Shown here: positions 1 through 11,900 of the stretch, piece after piece
Layout of the letters: every line of letters starts with the position of its first letter
Position numbering within the stretch: the first letter of the stretch is position 1
NCBI GenBank assembly: GCA_000708835.1
Contig: DF237156.1
Location: 1-34,026, forward strand
Origin: Klebsormidium nitens
Lineage: Eukaryota > Streptophyta > Klebsormidiophyceae > Klebsormidiales > Klebsormidiaceae
Direction of reading: 5' to 3'
DNA: 34,026 bases
Translations under genes and position numbers: made by a program
Notes under the pieces: model-generated
The model's input: only the letters and a program-made list of their open reading frames with translations
The model's database searches: none
What the model was told of the DNA's origin: nothing

Positions 1-33
1 CCCATCGGACGGCCGAGAGAGTTGGGTGGGATT

Positions 34-480
34 TGAGACTCGCGCCGCCCCAATGTTACCGCGTGACCGCGCTTCTACAGCCAAGGCGCGCGGCCGTGGC
101 GCATGTGCTCCGACCGAGTCCCTGGCCGGACACGAATCAAACGGCCGCGCGTGGCACCAAAAACATGTGTGGCCGCGGATCAGCCGACGCGCGGTCAAGA
201 GCCGCCTTTGTTTTAGGTCGAGGCCAGGCTGAGGCGTGGATTGTCGCCGATCGGAGACTGCTGGTCTGTCGCGCGCGTCCAGGCGGCCGCACTCGCGCGT
301 CCAGCTTACGCGGCGCGCCGTTTGCGCGCGAGCAGATCCACCTTGCCACGCGAGCGCGTGCCCTGACCGTCGACCTCAAGCTGCCGCGCGACGTCCGAAT
401 GGCGGCGACCCAGAATCTCACGGCTCGCCCGAGCATCTTGCCGGGATCAAACGTGCAGCCGTCGTTCGGCGCTTGCAACT
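34..480. other. GC/CpG-rich island
   Basis: Dense in CGCG and GGCCG words, including GCGGCCGC at 283-290. Long open frames on both strands here are expected from the low stop-codon density of GC-rich DNA and show no protein family, so I do not call a gene. Confidence 0.6.
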
Positions 481-1839
481 TGAATCCAGAAGGTCTCACT
501 GAACTCGCCATATTGTCTACAAGTCAGCAACACTCCTCTATCGTTGCCCATTGCCTTCTGAAATAGAGATTTTATTTGCCCCCAGAAAGTCCATTTGACT
601 TCGCTTCGAAGATCGAATAGAGAAGCTGCTCGACGGATCAAGACAAATATCTATATAAAGGTTTTCGATTACCAAAACTGCCGTCTCCGTTTCCGTAGAC
701 TGCCGCGCCCTACAGCGGACTTGTCTCGGGAGCAGAGTGTAAACCTCCGGCAAATTTATTGCTGGAACGGCCTATACGTTGCTTGTCCGGGTTCGATCAG
801 ATTCTTGACCAGGCTGGCAGGCTTGAGAGAATGAGTGGTTACCTCCCGGTGAAAGTCGAAGTGAGACTAGCTGTGAGCCCAGAATCTTCGAAAATTCTTG
901 GATACAAAAGGAGAGGGCGCCAGTAAGGTAAGCGCGACTTGATTGGTAGATGTAAGGCGCTCTCAAGCCCAAGGGTCTGGTTGAAGTTCGTAAGCCCCGC
1001 GGAATGTTAAAATCATCTGTGAATCATTCGAGTCGAGGCATCAGCAGTTTCCATTGTCGATTGACTTTGCAAGTCAGATCGACGACTTCTTCGTTGCCCA
1101 ACTTATAGCGCTTGCTGACGCACCGATTAACATCGAAGTGTTACCCGAACCGATCGAAGTGGGCAATACATTCAGAAATCCCGTGCGACGTACTTCTAAC
1201 AGCGCCCTGCAAAATGATTGTAGGCGCCCGCTGTATGATGCTCAGAAAACGGTTTTTGAGCGAATTATCAGACAGCGCACACCCAATCTCATTAGGGACC
1301 CTCTTCACGTGGAGGCACCTTGGTAGTGACAGCCCGAACGGGCGGATATATAGAGAGCAGCATAAATTTCCTTCTGGAATCACGTTTTGGACTTCCGTGC
1401 CTGATGGAACGAACCTCGCCGAGCTCCTTTCATCCACTCCGATCGGCCATTCATCACGCAATTCTTTGTTAAAAATCAATGCGATCGACCCGGCTGCTCA
1501 TTCTAAGTAAGACGTCTCCTCAAATTTGGGCTCTGGTCTATAGTAAGAGGCGCCAAGCAGCTAGGTACTTCACGTTGTCGCGTATATCCGTCATCGCCAT
1601 AACAATTGCGGCGCGCCGCAGGGTCGCAGAGCCGTTGAGATGAGCCACGTGGCAGCACGATGCTCCGATCTGAGCGCGGTCGCGTCGCCGACGGCCGGCC
1701 GCAGGCCGGGCATCACAGGAGACAGCTTTGTAAACGACTGAAAACACAGTTGTGCTTAAACCCGGGCACATTGAAAGGAATTTAGACGCGAAAGCAAAGT
1801 CTTGCAAAAGTGCACTGTAGGTTGGAATCGAAACGATTT

Positions 1840-1863
1840 GCATCTTCTGTTGCATCTTCTGTT
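1840..1863. repeat. 12-bp tandem duplication
   Basis: GCATCTTCTGTT occurs twice in direct succession without a mismatch. Confidence 0.8.
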
Positions 1864-4800
1864 GAATTCTACGAAAGTCGGAACAATCTGGTCGTCTTTA
1901 CCATGTACAACCCTTGCATGGCCATAGTGGTTGCTGAAAAGGAGACGCGCGCTCTTAACAACCCGTGGTAGCCAGCGAAGAGACAAAAAATAACAAGAAG
2001 TAGATATTCGAAGGTTCATGTAAGCTTGTGTCAACGGCTCCTTCAACTGCATGCGCGCGGCCACCATAAAGCTGGGGAGAAGAAGTTTCACAACCCTTTC
2101 ACAACTGGATCGACCTTATTCTCGCACCATTATATTTTAACCAGCCTCATTCATACATTTAGAATTACCAGAGTCTGACGACTATCTGAAGACTACATAC
2201 GCACTTGCGGCCTCATGTCATTGAGTAATCACCTTACGTTTGCCATTGGGCTCCTTGAACCCAAGGCAGAATCTTTCATTGCCGGAATCCGGACTTGCGG
2301 ACATTGAAAAAGGAGGTGTAGCTTCACGTTCCTCTCACCAGATTGCTTGCGGACAAGGAAAGGGGAGACGGGGGACTTGGTAAGCTTTAAGTACGAATGT
2401 AGCAACAATTTGCGTTTTCTCCGTGTGTTCTGTACGTATATATGATGGGGCAATCGGTTTGTTCAGTGGTCCTGGAAGATAGCTTTCATAGCCGAGGGTC
2501 TACGAGTTCCTTCTTCAATGCCAGAACAAACTGTGAGCATCTGAGGTTTTGAACCGTGATTGCACGCATATCTGCCAATGTTATGGCAACGAGACTTTTG
2601 GTTGCAGATTGGATTTGAAGACCAGCCCATGTCTCCGTCGAGCATGCCTTGGGACTCAATTCTAGCGTATCTTTGTTGCGTGTTAAGAGAGTCTTTTCAA
2701 TCTCGACTTAAAAAATAGTGAGAATGTTTGGACGTCTCTGCCCATCAATCTTGCGGGACGATAGGTTCGATTGTGCGACACCTCGAAGGTCTTCTCACTT
2801 GCGACGGATCCGTTATGTTTGATGACACTTGCACTAGGAAGTAAACGGTGAAAGGAAGCAACAAAGAAGACACGGTTTTTGAAGCACTTCATGAGATGGT
2901 TGATGTGAGCAGATTTGTGTCTTAGCTCAAGAAAATAGCTCACGAAGGGAAACTTCCCATCATTGTTCTGGAAGAATTAACACACCAGAAAGAGGGGGAC
3001 ACCCTCCTCTTGCGCAGGAAACGCGGCGATCCAAGTGGTCTTTCATTTGGGTACCCAATACGTGCAGCATGGGCCCAACCTCGACTCCGTCCTTGCCTTC
3101 CTCTTGGCGTGCTCATTCTTGGAGAGCGGTATCACATTAAATATAATGTCATAATAGATACAATATTTGTGCAGGCAAGTACGTATTGATCCTTTCGATC
3201 TCCCCTCTTACTACTACTTGCTTTCAGGACATGGGCCCCAACTGATCTCCATAGAATAGAAGGAAAATACATGACATATTCTCAAGTTTGCGGGGAAGAT
3301 TGATCAAGGGTATGAACGCTTTGAGGTTAAGAAAGGCGTCAGGCATCTGATCGACGTTGCTATGCAGCCTTGTATATTAAGGGGCGCCCGAAGTCGTGCC
3401 CATCAGATTTTTTGTCGGCCTGTGCGGCAGAGCTAGCGGTTGCCAAGAAGAGCCCACGATTGAATTGTAAGTTGCTGGTACCGTGACGTCCGTTGCAGCC
3501 AAATTTCTTTGACTCGAAAGTCAAAATCAATCTTCATTGCCACAAGAAGGATCCGCAACATGAGCCGTTCCGTGACAAGGCGGAGAAGCCGGTCGCGCGC
3601 TCGATCGAAGAGTTTCGAACTCTCGTTACTAGAGAGGGCATCTAGGAGTTGCATCGCCCCTACAGAACGACCGAAGCTCAAGCTTCTTGGCAGTAAGAAT
3701 TTGCTGTAGAGACAAAGAATCACGTGGGTCGAAGGCGAGCGAGCCATGGGGTGACATAGCCTACACACGGTCACGCGCCACGCCAACAAGCCGCCGCCGA
3801 GGAGGCCAGTCCATTCGACCGTCGGCAGGTGCTCAAGCACGGAGAAGCTCAGATGGTTTAGTCACCGGGCCGTTTCATGAAATTGTGCTAAAGGAATGGC
3901 TCATGCGGGTTGCTTGGATCATACATTAATGACCACGTGCTTTGATTCTGATAAAGTTAACGACTAGACGTGCACGCCCCGGCAAAAACCAGAGAGCGCG
4001 AGAGGCTGGCCGAGTCGTGCGCAGGAAAGGCACCCGCGCCGCGGCGCGGCCGCGTGAAAGTTCGCGGCTGTCGACTATCGCCAGAGCCCGTTCAGGCCAC
4101 CTTTTTCGCCACACGACTGTGTCCCACCCTGCGACGGTGATTAATCTTAAAAGCACTCGTAGTCTCAAGTCTCAAGATCGTCGAACTTTCTCCTTTCGGA
4201 AACCCACGGTCGCGAACTTTCATCTCCACAGAGGCCGTATCAAGTGAAGGAAGCCGTCATGAGGGGGCTCTAAGAGGTTTCTTCTGCTCTGAAAGTGATG
4301 TTACTGTCATGATCGTGACGTCAGATTGCTATCCCACATTCAACTTGGTCCGTTGCCAGGCGACCTTCCATCTTCATCGCCACGGACGAATTCAGCGATC
4401 TCGCGAGAATTTACAACAAGAAGACATGCTCAACGGGACGCGAGAATCAAACGCATGCTTATCCTGATTACCCACCGCACCCCGGATCGAAAGGACCCTG
4501 AGCGGTACCGGTTGCCTGAAAAGTCGCATTCAAGGTCGCCCTAAAAATCGACAATTCTCGAGCTTTTCACCGAGGCAACAGGCAAAGCCTGATCGACCAG
4601 GAAACAGAAACGTGGATCATCGTGTGGCGAAATATCCTTGAGTCTTGAGCCATGAAGGGCATTGTCCGGATCCCCAAGTTGATGGCGTTTGGATTGCCGG
4701 CGGCCGTCAAGTCGATTAGCTGCCTGCCTACGTGTGCGGCCGGGACGCGACCGCACGCTACACCGACGATCAGTTTCGGGGCTCTTGAGCCGGGAGGAGA

Positions 4801-6344
4801 TTCGGCACCGTGCACCTGATACTGGTTTCAGAGATCCATCAAATTATGCGTTGCTACGTACCACCTACATTCTCATCTTCGGGAAGACTTACATCTAGGA
4901 TAGCAACCCGAAGACAAAAGAACGTATCCTACACGAACGATAAAAGCGGAAGCACTTGCACGAAGAAGAGATTATATTATCTTGCTCATTCGCATCGCTT
5001 TTGGTGTGAGCGGCTGCCGGACTGATAATTCTTTATCGTAAATACAGTCCGCAGATTAACAAGATGGATCGAAGAAAGTGATTGGAAGGATTTTTTTTCG
5101 AAAGCAGGTTGAAAACGCAAGGTCCGCAGTCCATGTCGTTGCTGGACTGAATTGGACAACGCCTCGAGTGGCATCACCGGGAAGGAACGAAGAGCTCCAG
5201 CTGACTAGATAGTCAGCCAGCTTGCTGCATCATCACCATCACATGGCGCTTCCCAAGTGGAGAGCCTCTAATCACTCGATATTTGTAGAAAGTAAAACCA
5301 GGAGGTACCATTGGTATAATTTTACAGTGCATGCTAGCTCACCTACACGCTAGCCTTCGAATAGAATGTTAGTGTTCGACATTAATTCTCTACATGGCCA
5401 TGTCAGAAAACCTGCTCGCCTGCCTTGCGAACACCTTCGAAAGAGCAGAATCACAGAAGGGACGTGTCGTGGCGTCAGATTCCGACTATCCCGTTTGTCT
5501 CTGACCTGGAAGCCAAGCTTTCCGCAACAATCATTACCACAGCCGCATGTACAATTAGACTCATGTAGCTAGCTAGATAATGAACTGGTTCGATGCCGCT
5601 TACAGGATGATGGAAGTTCCGAATCTGGGCCACCGTTTTAAAAGACGACGAACAAGAGAGTTGAACTAATATGACATCTGACAATCCGTTCCGGATGTAA
5701 AAGTGACGTGAGACACTGACGTCCGACCGCCCGTCTTGTCAACTACGTGCGCGGCCGTGGCCACACGCGACTGGCTATTGATTGCCACGGCATGCACTTA
5801 TAAAAGAATAAGAGCGACAGGACAAGCGAAGGGAGGTCAATCAATTGAAGATATCAAGGCAAAAGAACGGAGAAAAGCGACGGTCCCTGGCGGTAGTTGA
5901 GTACGATGACTTACCCCGGCTCGCAAGCTGAGGGTTTTCAGGGACATTACAAGGCGAGATAGACCCTTTAATTACTTGATGATCTGCACACTCATGGGAA
6001 GACAATTCGTGCTTGGAGAGACGTGGTTTTAAAACAAGCGATAAAGGAGCTTCAATCTTTCCCGATTGTAGAAGCGTCAGGGCCGCTCATCGCTATTACA
6101 TCAGCCAGGACTTGGTTGGCAGTCTAGCTAAGGGCTCTCTAGAACAGCTGTCCTTGCTCTGCGACAAGGTGGAGATCGAAAGGTGAGGCAGATGCTTTGT
6201 GTCCCCAGTGAGACATGCAGCATTGCAGATCTGACCTCGAAGAAGTGACTTCAGAAAGTCACGATTCCATGCGAGCGGCCCCCTTCTTTTTCGACCCGCG
6301 CGCGCGGCCGCGGCCGTACGAGAATGGCCCCAACAAGGACGGGT

Positions 6345-6415
6345 CGAAGACAAGTAAAAGCAAAAGCAAAACGCAACGGGAAGCGAAGGGAAGCGAAGGG
6401 AAACAAATCGAAGGG
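6345..6415. repeat. Purine-rich tract with short tandem repeats
   Basis: About 70 bases almost free of T on the + strand, including repeated AAAAGC units and two copies of GGGAAGCGAA at 6378-6397. It follows the GC island at 6288-6320. Confidence 0.6.
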
Positions 6416-7861
6416 CCCCAGCAGTTGGTCGTGACTCAAGAAGCGTTGCGGACCAACTTTTTTGAGATATATCGCGTTTACAGAGTCTCCTTAGCGGCTG
6501 TTGCATGAGAGTACAGTAAAGCCAACTCCGACAGCTTGGCCGCGCCGGACAAACATTCATTGATTCGTAAGCACGAAACCTGACTCTCAAAGATTTGTAT
6601 GCACACAGCGAAATCATATTTCTTTCAAAACTTTGATAAGTTCTTCACGAGCAATCATTTAGTATTTTGCGCACGACTTAGCAGCCAGAAAAAAGAAGAG
6701 GGCGCGGAAGTGGAGCATCTGCGCGCGGCCGCCTGGCGTCTTGTGAGGTCAAATCTTTGCATGAAAACATGTATGAAATGTGCGGCGTGTGCAGGACGGA
6801 CGCGAGCGCCTCAATCCCCGGCCCACTTGACGCACCACTTTCGATCTTTGACCATTTATCTTTCATTGCTTATCCGCACGTCAGGTTTACAGGTTTCTAA
6901 AGCGACTGACCGGCGTGCAGGCTGTGCCACATCGATCACGACCATGCAAGAAAACCTTTGGTAATCCGTGGGAGCAAGAGCATGCTCGGAAGAGCCGATT
7001 GCGCACCAAAATAATCGCGCACAGCGCAACGTGGCCGCGTTCATTTGCATTAGCAACCCTCAGCTTCACATATAGCTTCGACTTTACACCCGCCCCTTAA
7101 AAATAGCGAATCTATCAAATAAACCGTCGAAACCCATCGTGCTGAGATGATCGTCTTGTCGACAGGGAGAGAATGTTGCAGTACATTTGTGAAGCTCAAC
7201 CAGCGCATTTGCAGCGAGTCTCAGTTTGAAGGCGGCTGCCGCCGCCCATGTTTAATGGTTGTTGTTTCGTCGATCGAAAGCTTCACGATTGTTACGAATG
7301 TGACGGTCTGGTCTGGTCAATTAGATGGCAGGATACAATATCCTCGAAATGCAAGAAGACGAAGTTCGTGCAGGTGCATGACAGAGGGGTGACCACTTGA
7401 GGACACCTCGTTATTCCAAAAGCGGCCAATTATCTCTCGATAAAGGTCCGTCTGACAATCTGGATCGAATAGACCAGGCCCGGCGTTTGGCTCTTAGGAC
7501 GTTGATGCGGTGGTAAGGGCTCATTCATATATTAATGTACCTTGGCGGAGCCAGGTTTTTTTTTGATAGGTAGCCGCCGCCGGCGTGGAACCCGCAACAT
7601 CCTCACATCCTAGCATGGTCCTGTTTATGTAACCAAGGGTCTGACCCAGAACTAAGATGAGAACCTAATTAGGAAGCAGGGAGCAAAAAGGTAATTGAAG
7701 GCTTTTGGTTTGACACGTATGGCTGCAGGCTGTCACGGTGTCACCGGCCTACCATACTGACAAGCTACGGTAGCCTTGCAGCTAGGTAGTAGTAATCGCA
7801 AGTGTTCGGCGGATTAATGATTACCACCTGATTTATACCACGTGCATGAACATATCAGTTC

Positions 7862-8388
7862 TCAGCCGTCGATCATTTGAGTCTTGCAATATTCGACGGC
7901 GGATCGAACTGCTTCACGTGGCAGCCCATCGAATACCGGTATGTAGGTGACTCGTGAGTGCATCGTACGGGTGTACGGCTGTCCATGCGGGGCACACAAG
8001 TCTGCATAATGCAGCATACCGTAACTGATACCTACTGTAAGCTGTAGCTTCTCCAACATGGCTTTGTTTAAAGCAAAGCACAGAAAGGTGCATGTTGTGT
8101 CTACTTCAAGCTGCCACGCACCTGTGGCCCTTCGTAATTCGCGTGAGGTGCTGCACGCTGCCAAGGGTGCCCCTTGACCCTGCTGGACTTTCAGAGGGCT
8201 AGAAAGGAAGCGAGTCCTGGCTTACCGCGCAAACGGCATTCACTACCAAGATTTTGGCTGAAAGTGCTCTTCTGAGATATCTTAGCAAAGCTGGGCCAAA
8301 GTTGGGTGTAAGGATCTGATGCTATATGTAGGTGGAAAGTGAGCGGCGAGGAGTCGTTCAGGTGTTCAGGTCCTTGCTTGAGACTCAA
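7862..8388 (-). CDS. Possible two-exon coding fragment, function unknown
   Basis: On the minus strand the frame 8388-8226 ends at a good donor (GCG|GTAAGC), and a good acceptor (CCTTGGCAG) precedes 8157. The join is phase 1 on both sides and leads to a TGA at 7862-7864. The joined stretch is about 150 residues, ending PREAVRSAVEYCKTQMIDG. I recognise no domain. The intron would be only 68 nt, far shorter than the 234-559 nt introns of the kinase gene, and no ATG start is evident, so this may be chance or a decayed gene. Confidence 0.15.
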
Positions 8389-8599
8389 CAGCTGCTTGCT
8401 TGTTTGGCAGCTCGACTAGCTCATGCTGACACAATTCGTGGTCAAGAACAAAAGTAGAGAGTTGCTGCAGCATAGCTTCTGTAGTAGCTTGCAGTACCAG
8501 CTTAGACACCAGCTCAAACCTGAGCAAAGCAAGGATGTGTAGGCATGGTAACAAGCAAAGACTAAGCATAATGCATCCAGAAAGAGCTAAACCAACAGC

Positions 8600-8806
8600 T
8601 TCTCTGATTTCCCCCTACATCAGCCCTGCAGGCATTGTTTTGCTTCTAAGTTTCTTAGGAAGAGGTATCGCAGACTAGGTAGAGACCGCACCTCGACCAG
8701 GTGCTCCTCTTCCTCCGCCGATCTCTGCTGGAGAATGCCCCTTGGTGTTCCTCCAATCAGACATTCAGCACGCCAAGCAATCTGCTTGCTCTTCCAGTGA
8801 GTCATT
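8600..8806 (+). promoter_or_regulatory. Probable 5' leader and promoter-proximal region of the kinase gene
   Basis: The 200 bases before the ATG contain a pyrimidine-rich patch at about 8703-8720 and a CCAAT box at 8753-8757, about 50 bases before the ATG. I see no clear TATA box. The transcription start cannot be placed, and the CCAAT box may lie inside the leader rather than the promoter. Confidence 0.3.
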
Positions 8807-8927
8807 ATGATTTCCAGAGTTCTCCTCTTAACAACAATTGTGCAAATGATGTGGTCACCAATTGCATCAGAAGTTGGTGTGTGCAGTCTGAGCTTGAGCT
8901 TAAGTTTTATGATAGGCTTTCGAGCTG
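8807..8927 (+). CDS. Exon 1: signal peptide and first SPARK cysteine
   Basis: Codes residues 1-40 plus one base. It starts [20 protein letters not shown], a typical signal peptide, followed by VGVC, which fits the start of a SPARK domain. An in-frame TGA at 8798 lies just upstream, so this ATG is the first available in the frame. The donor (CTG|GTCCTA) is weak. It was chosen because it gives phase 1, matching the acceptor at 9226-9227, and because it puts C26 29 residues before the CC pair, close to the 27 in SPARK copy 2. The open frame continues to 9079, so a longer exon or another donor is possible. Confidence 0.55.
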
Positions 8928-11900
8928 GTCCTAGAAAAGAGGCTGCTTACTTTAAAGAAGCCCGGCAACGTTCATTCCTCAACCTAGATATCATTCAATA
9001 CTGGAGAGTCCTTCTTTACTACAAACTGGGTCCATCAAAACAGTGGGAAGCTCCCTTCCCTTATGAAGTTGGCTGGTGACCAGGCAATTCCTCAGTGGCC
9101 TGATATTGAACATTTGAAACGCACAGGTTTTACCTGCTTCTGTCCAACGGGACTGCTGCTTAGTAACGACACTAAACAACAATAAGCTGGAGGCACCCTA
9201 CACTCAGCGGCTTCCTTGATGCTTCAGGCACGGCGGCCACCATTGGGACTGGAGACCTTCCCACAAATTGCTGCAACCAGATTCGGGCAGCGTTCTTCCA
9301 AGCAAGAACACGCTATGCAAATGACACTGGCCGCCTGCTTCTTCCACAAGCATCAGCAGATGCATGCATCCAGGTCGGCCAGCGCGATCGTCCTGCTCAT
9401 CGCCTCATTCCTTATCAATATAGATTGGAACATGATCATATTCAGTTGGAGAGCATTCCAGATGCTGTTCTCTTGTTGATGTTTTATAGTCAGGCTATCC
9501 AGCATTCAGGTCCGTTTCAAAGCTTAGGGCTGGGATATCTGTCCCAGTTAGGGCCCAGCTGACCAACTGCTATGCTTGTTGGTGCCGACTGCTTATTGGC
9601 AGTTCCTGTAGAATGTGGACGAGTGTCATCATTTCATGCATTTAGCAGTCGGAGGATATTGTTCTTTTCTGGATAGCATACGGAATACCTTCTAAAGTTG
9701 GATTATTGGTCTTTTGGATCAGAGATGCTTTCTTGAAGGGTCTAACAAACTAGAAGTCTGGTAGATTCTTCTAGCAGGAATTTGTGTGTATGCTCAGAAG
9801 CTAATTCTCTAATCTCAACTCGCAGAACTTCACTGCTTCTTTCTTCGCGGCTGGGATTCTTGTCCCCAGCGACTGCAATGTTACCAGTGGAGCACTCTCC
9901 GAGGAATCAGGCATGGCTTGTGGAAGCAACCTCACTACTGTCTACAAATTTTGGTCTGCAACAAACCGCACTTTTCCAGGTGCGTCCACTGGGTGAAGGT
10001 TCCCTTAACCATTTCTTAATCGTGTTCTTCCTTATCAATTAGAGTGGCAGCAAGTCAGAAAACTTGATCATTTCGCATAACGCTTTTCTACCGGTGCAAG
10101 TAGCATGGATATATGGGGCATCAAGGGCGCATATGTAGCCAAGGAGCTCTGGTCGAGATATACTGCCTTACGTGTGTCTTTCAATTGTGATGTCAAGGGG
10201 AGTGAATGCTCATGAGCCAGTAACCTCAATCAGATGCAACAGAGCATATTGAACTGACCTCTGGTCTTGGGCAAGAGGCGAATCTGATGTGTATCTGACA
10301 GTAGGATCCGGGTCAGAAAATGCAGTTTGAGGTCTGAAGCTCTGCACAAGCAGTATTGTATAGCTGGTCATGCATGAGCTACGGTTGCCTCACTCCATTG
10401 GATGTTGTACCAGGTACGGTTGGGGCCAGCTGCTATGCGGTTCAAGGAACCAATTGCGGCCTCTGCACCACCCTGATCACAAATAAGATCATGTCCCTTG
10501 GAAGCAGCACCGCCGCTTTACTCAGCACACCTGCTTGCCAGGGTGAGGTCGCTTACTGACAGCGAGGCCCACAGGGAACCACGTTAGCTAAGACAATTGA
10601 TTGACGGAAAAGGTCCTAATCATAAAGTTGCAGACTCGAATATTGAAACGCTAGAGGACAATAAATGACTAAACTGCTGAACCGACTGAAGTGAACTCAC
10701 ATCGTTTCAAGCCTGTTTCATTCCCCTCAACCACCTTCCAGGGCTTTTGAACAAGGAACTTCTGAGCTCGCACGTGACATATAACGCAGCAACGTATACG
10801 TGCCTTCTCATCGCCTTGCAGACCTCGCCCAGATTGCAATGACCGCAGCGGCCTACCCGGTCGCTATTGCCAACGGAATATCCCAGTGTCTGCATGCGGT
10901 CGATATTGCTCCCATCATACCAGCGGCTAAGTGCACGGCTATTGACTGGGAGGTCCAGAACTTCACCGCGGTCGCTCTTAGCTGTGGCCCAGCTCAGATC
11001 CGCCCGGATCGTTGCTGCGACCTTATTGTCGGATCATTCGGCCAACAACATGGGTTTTATTTCCGCAACACGGGGCGTACCCTGGAGCAGGTACGTGCAA
11101 GCTGTCCTTTTGCTGTGACTGATTTGTTGCCTATTGGTCGGGAGAAAAATATCCGACAATGAAGCTTTTGAGTAAGCACAGAAGCTTTGGCTGCTCACCA
11201 AGCTAGGAACGAAACTCTTGGCAAATAACCTGGCAGCTTCTAACCAGCCGATAAGCTGCCATGGTGGCGTGCCAAAGCTCCCTGTTGCGTCACGGGTCGT
11301 GTCGGATTGAGGAATTCGAAGCTGAATCGATACAATCAACTTTCAAGTTTCTAGATTCCGTGCAAAGAGTTTGCAAGTTTCACGCTGTGCTTCTTTGCCC
11401 GGGATGCTATGCATAAAACAGTTGCTGGCAAGGTTGACTTTGACATCAATTGGCAGATTGCTTCGTATTAAGTCGTTGGCGGCCTGACCTGGCAATCGGT
11501 AGGAATAGATTAGCCCAGTTGAGCACATATGAGCGGACCCGCCTAACAACTTGTGCATCCGATGTCTTCCTCTCATGCCCCATTTTTGATCTCGGTCGTT
11601 GCAGGACCAAGTTCAGGTCTGCTGGTCGGAATTCCAGAAGGCGCTCGTGGCGAACGGCGTTCCGCTTACTTCTTTGGATACATGCAGCCACATAACGGCT
11701 GCGAACCATCTCATGAGCGTTGGCTGCTACAACTATACCACCAGCTACCAACGAGTTCCGAGCCAATACCTGGATCAAATTGCCACCTCCTGCAACGGCT
11801 CTACCCGCGACTGCGGCCAATGCAGGCCGACATTCATAAGAGTCGCCAGGGAGCTTGCGAACACCAACGATGCAACCTACGTCACCAACTGCATACTCAC

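Larger units (their letters stand above)
481..7861. other. Intergenic stretch without recognised genes
   Basis: Open frames are short, lie on both strands and show no known domain. Contents seen: small GC islands at 1607-1712, 3966-4108 (GCGGCCGC at 4046), 6288-6320 (GCGGCCGC at 6304) and 6698-6735 (GCGGCCGC at 6725), the 12-base duplication at 1840, the purine tract near 6350-6415, and T-runs near 5090 and 7556. No transfer RNA or ribosomal RNA seen. Confidence 0.6.

Noticed and set aside
33-566. Long open frames on both strands in the first 600 bases
   Set aside because: They lie in a GC/CpG island where stop codons are rare, overlap each other on opposite strands, and show no domain.
3509-3709. 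Arg/Ser-rich frame resembling a splicing-factor RS tail
   Set aside because: Too short, no RNA-binding domain nearby, and the opposite strand is equally open. Probably composition.
6096-6617. 173-codon minus-strand frame
   Set aside because: It runs through a GC island and a purine tract of low complexity, and no domain is visible.
8807-9079. Single-exon 90-residue secreted protein from the exon 1 ATG
   Set aside because: The part after residue 40 lacks SPARK features, while splicing at 8927/9228 restores a full cysteine pattern. The alternative is not excluded.
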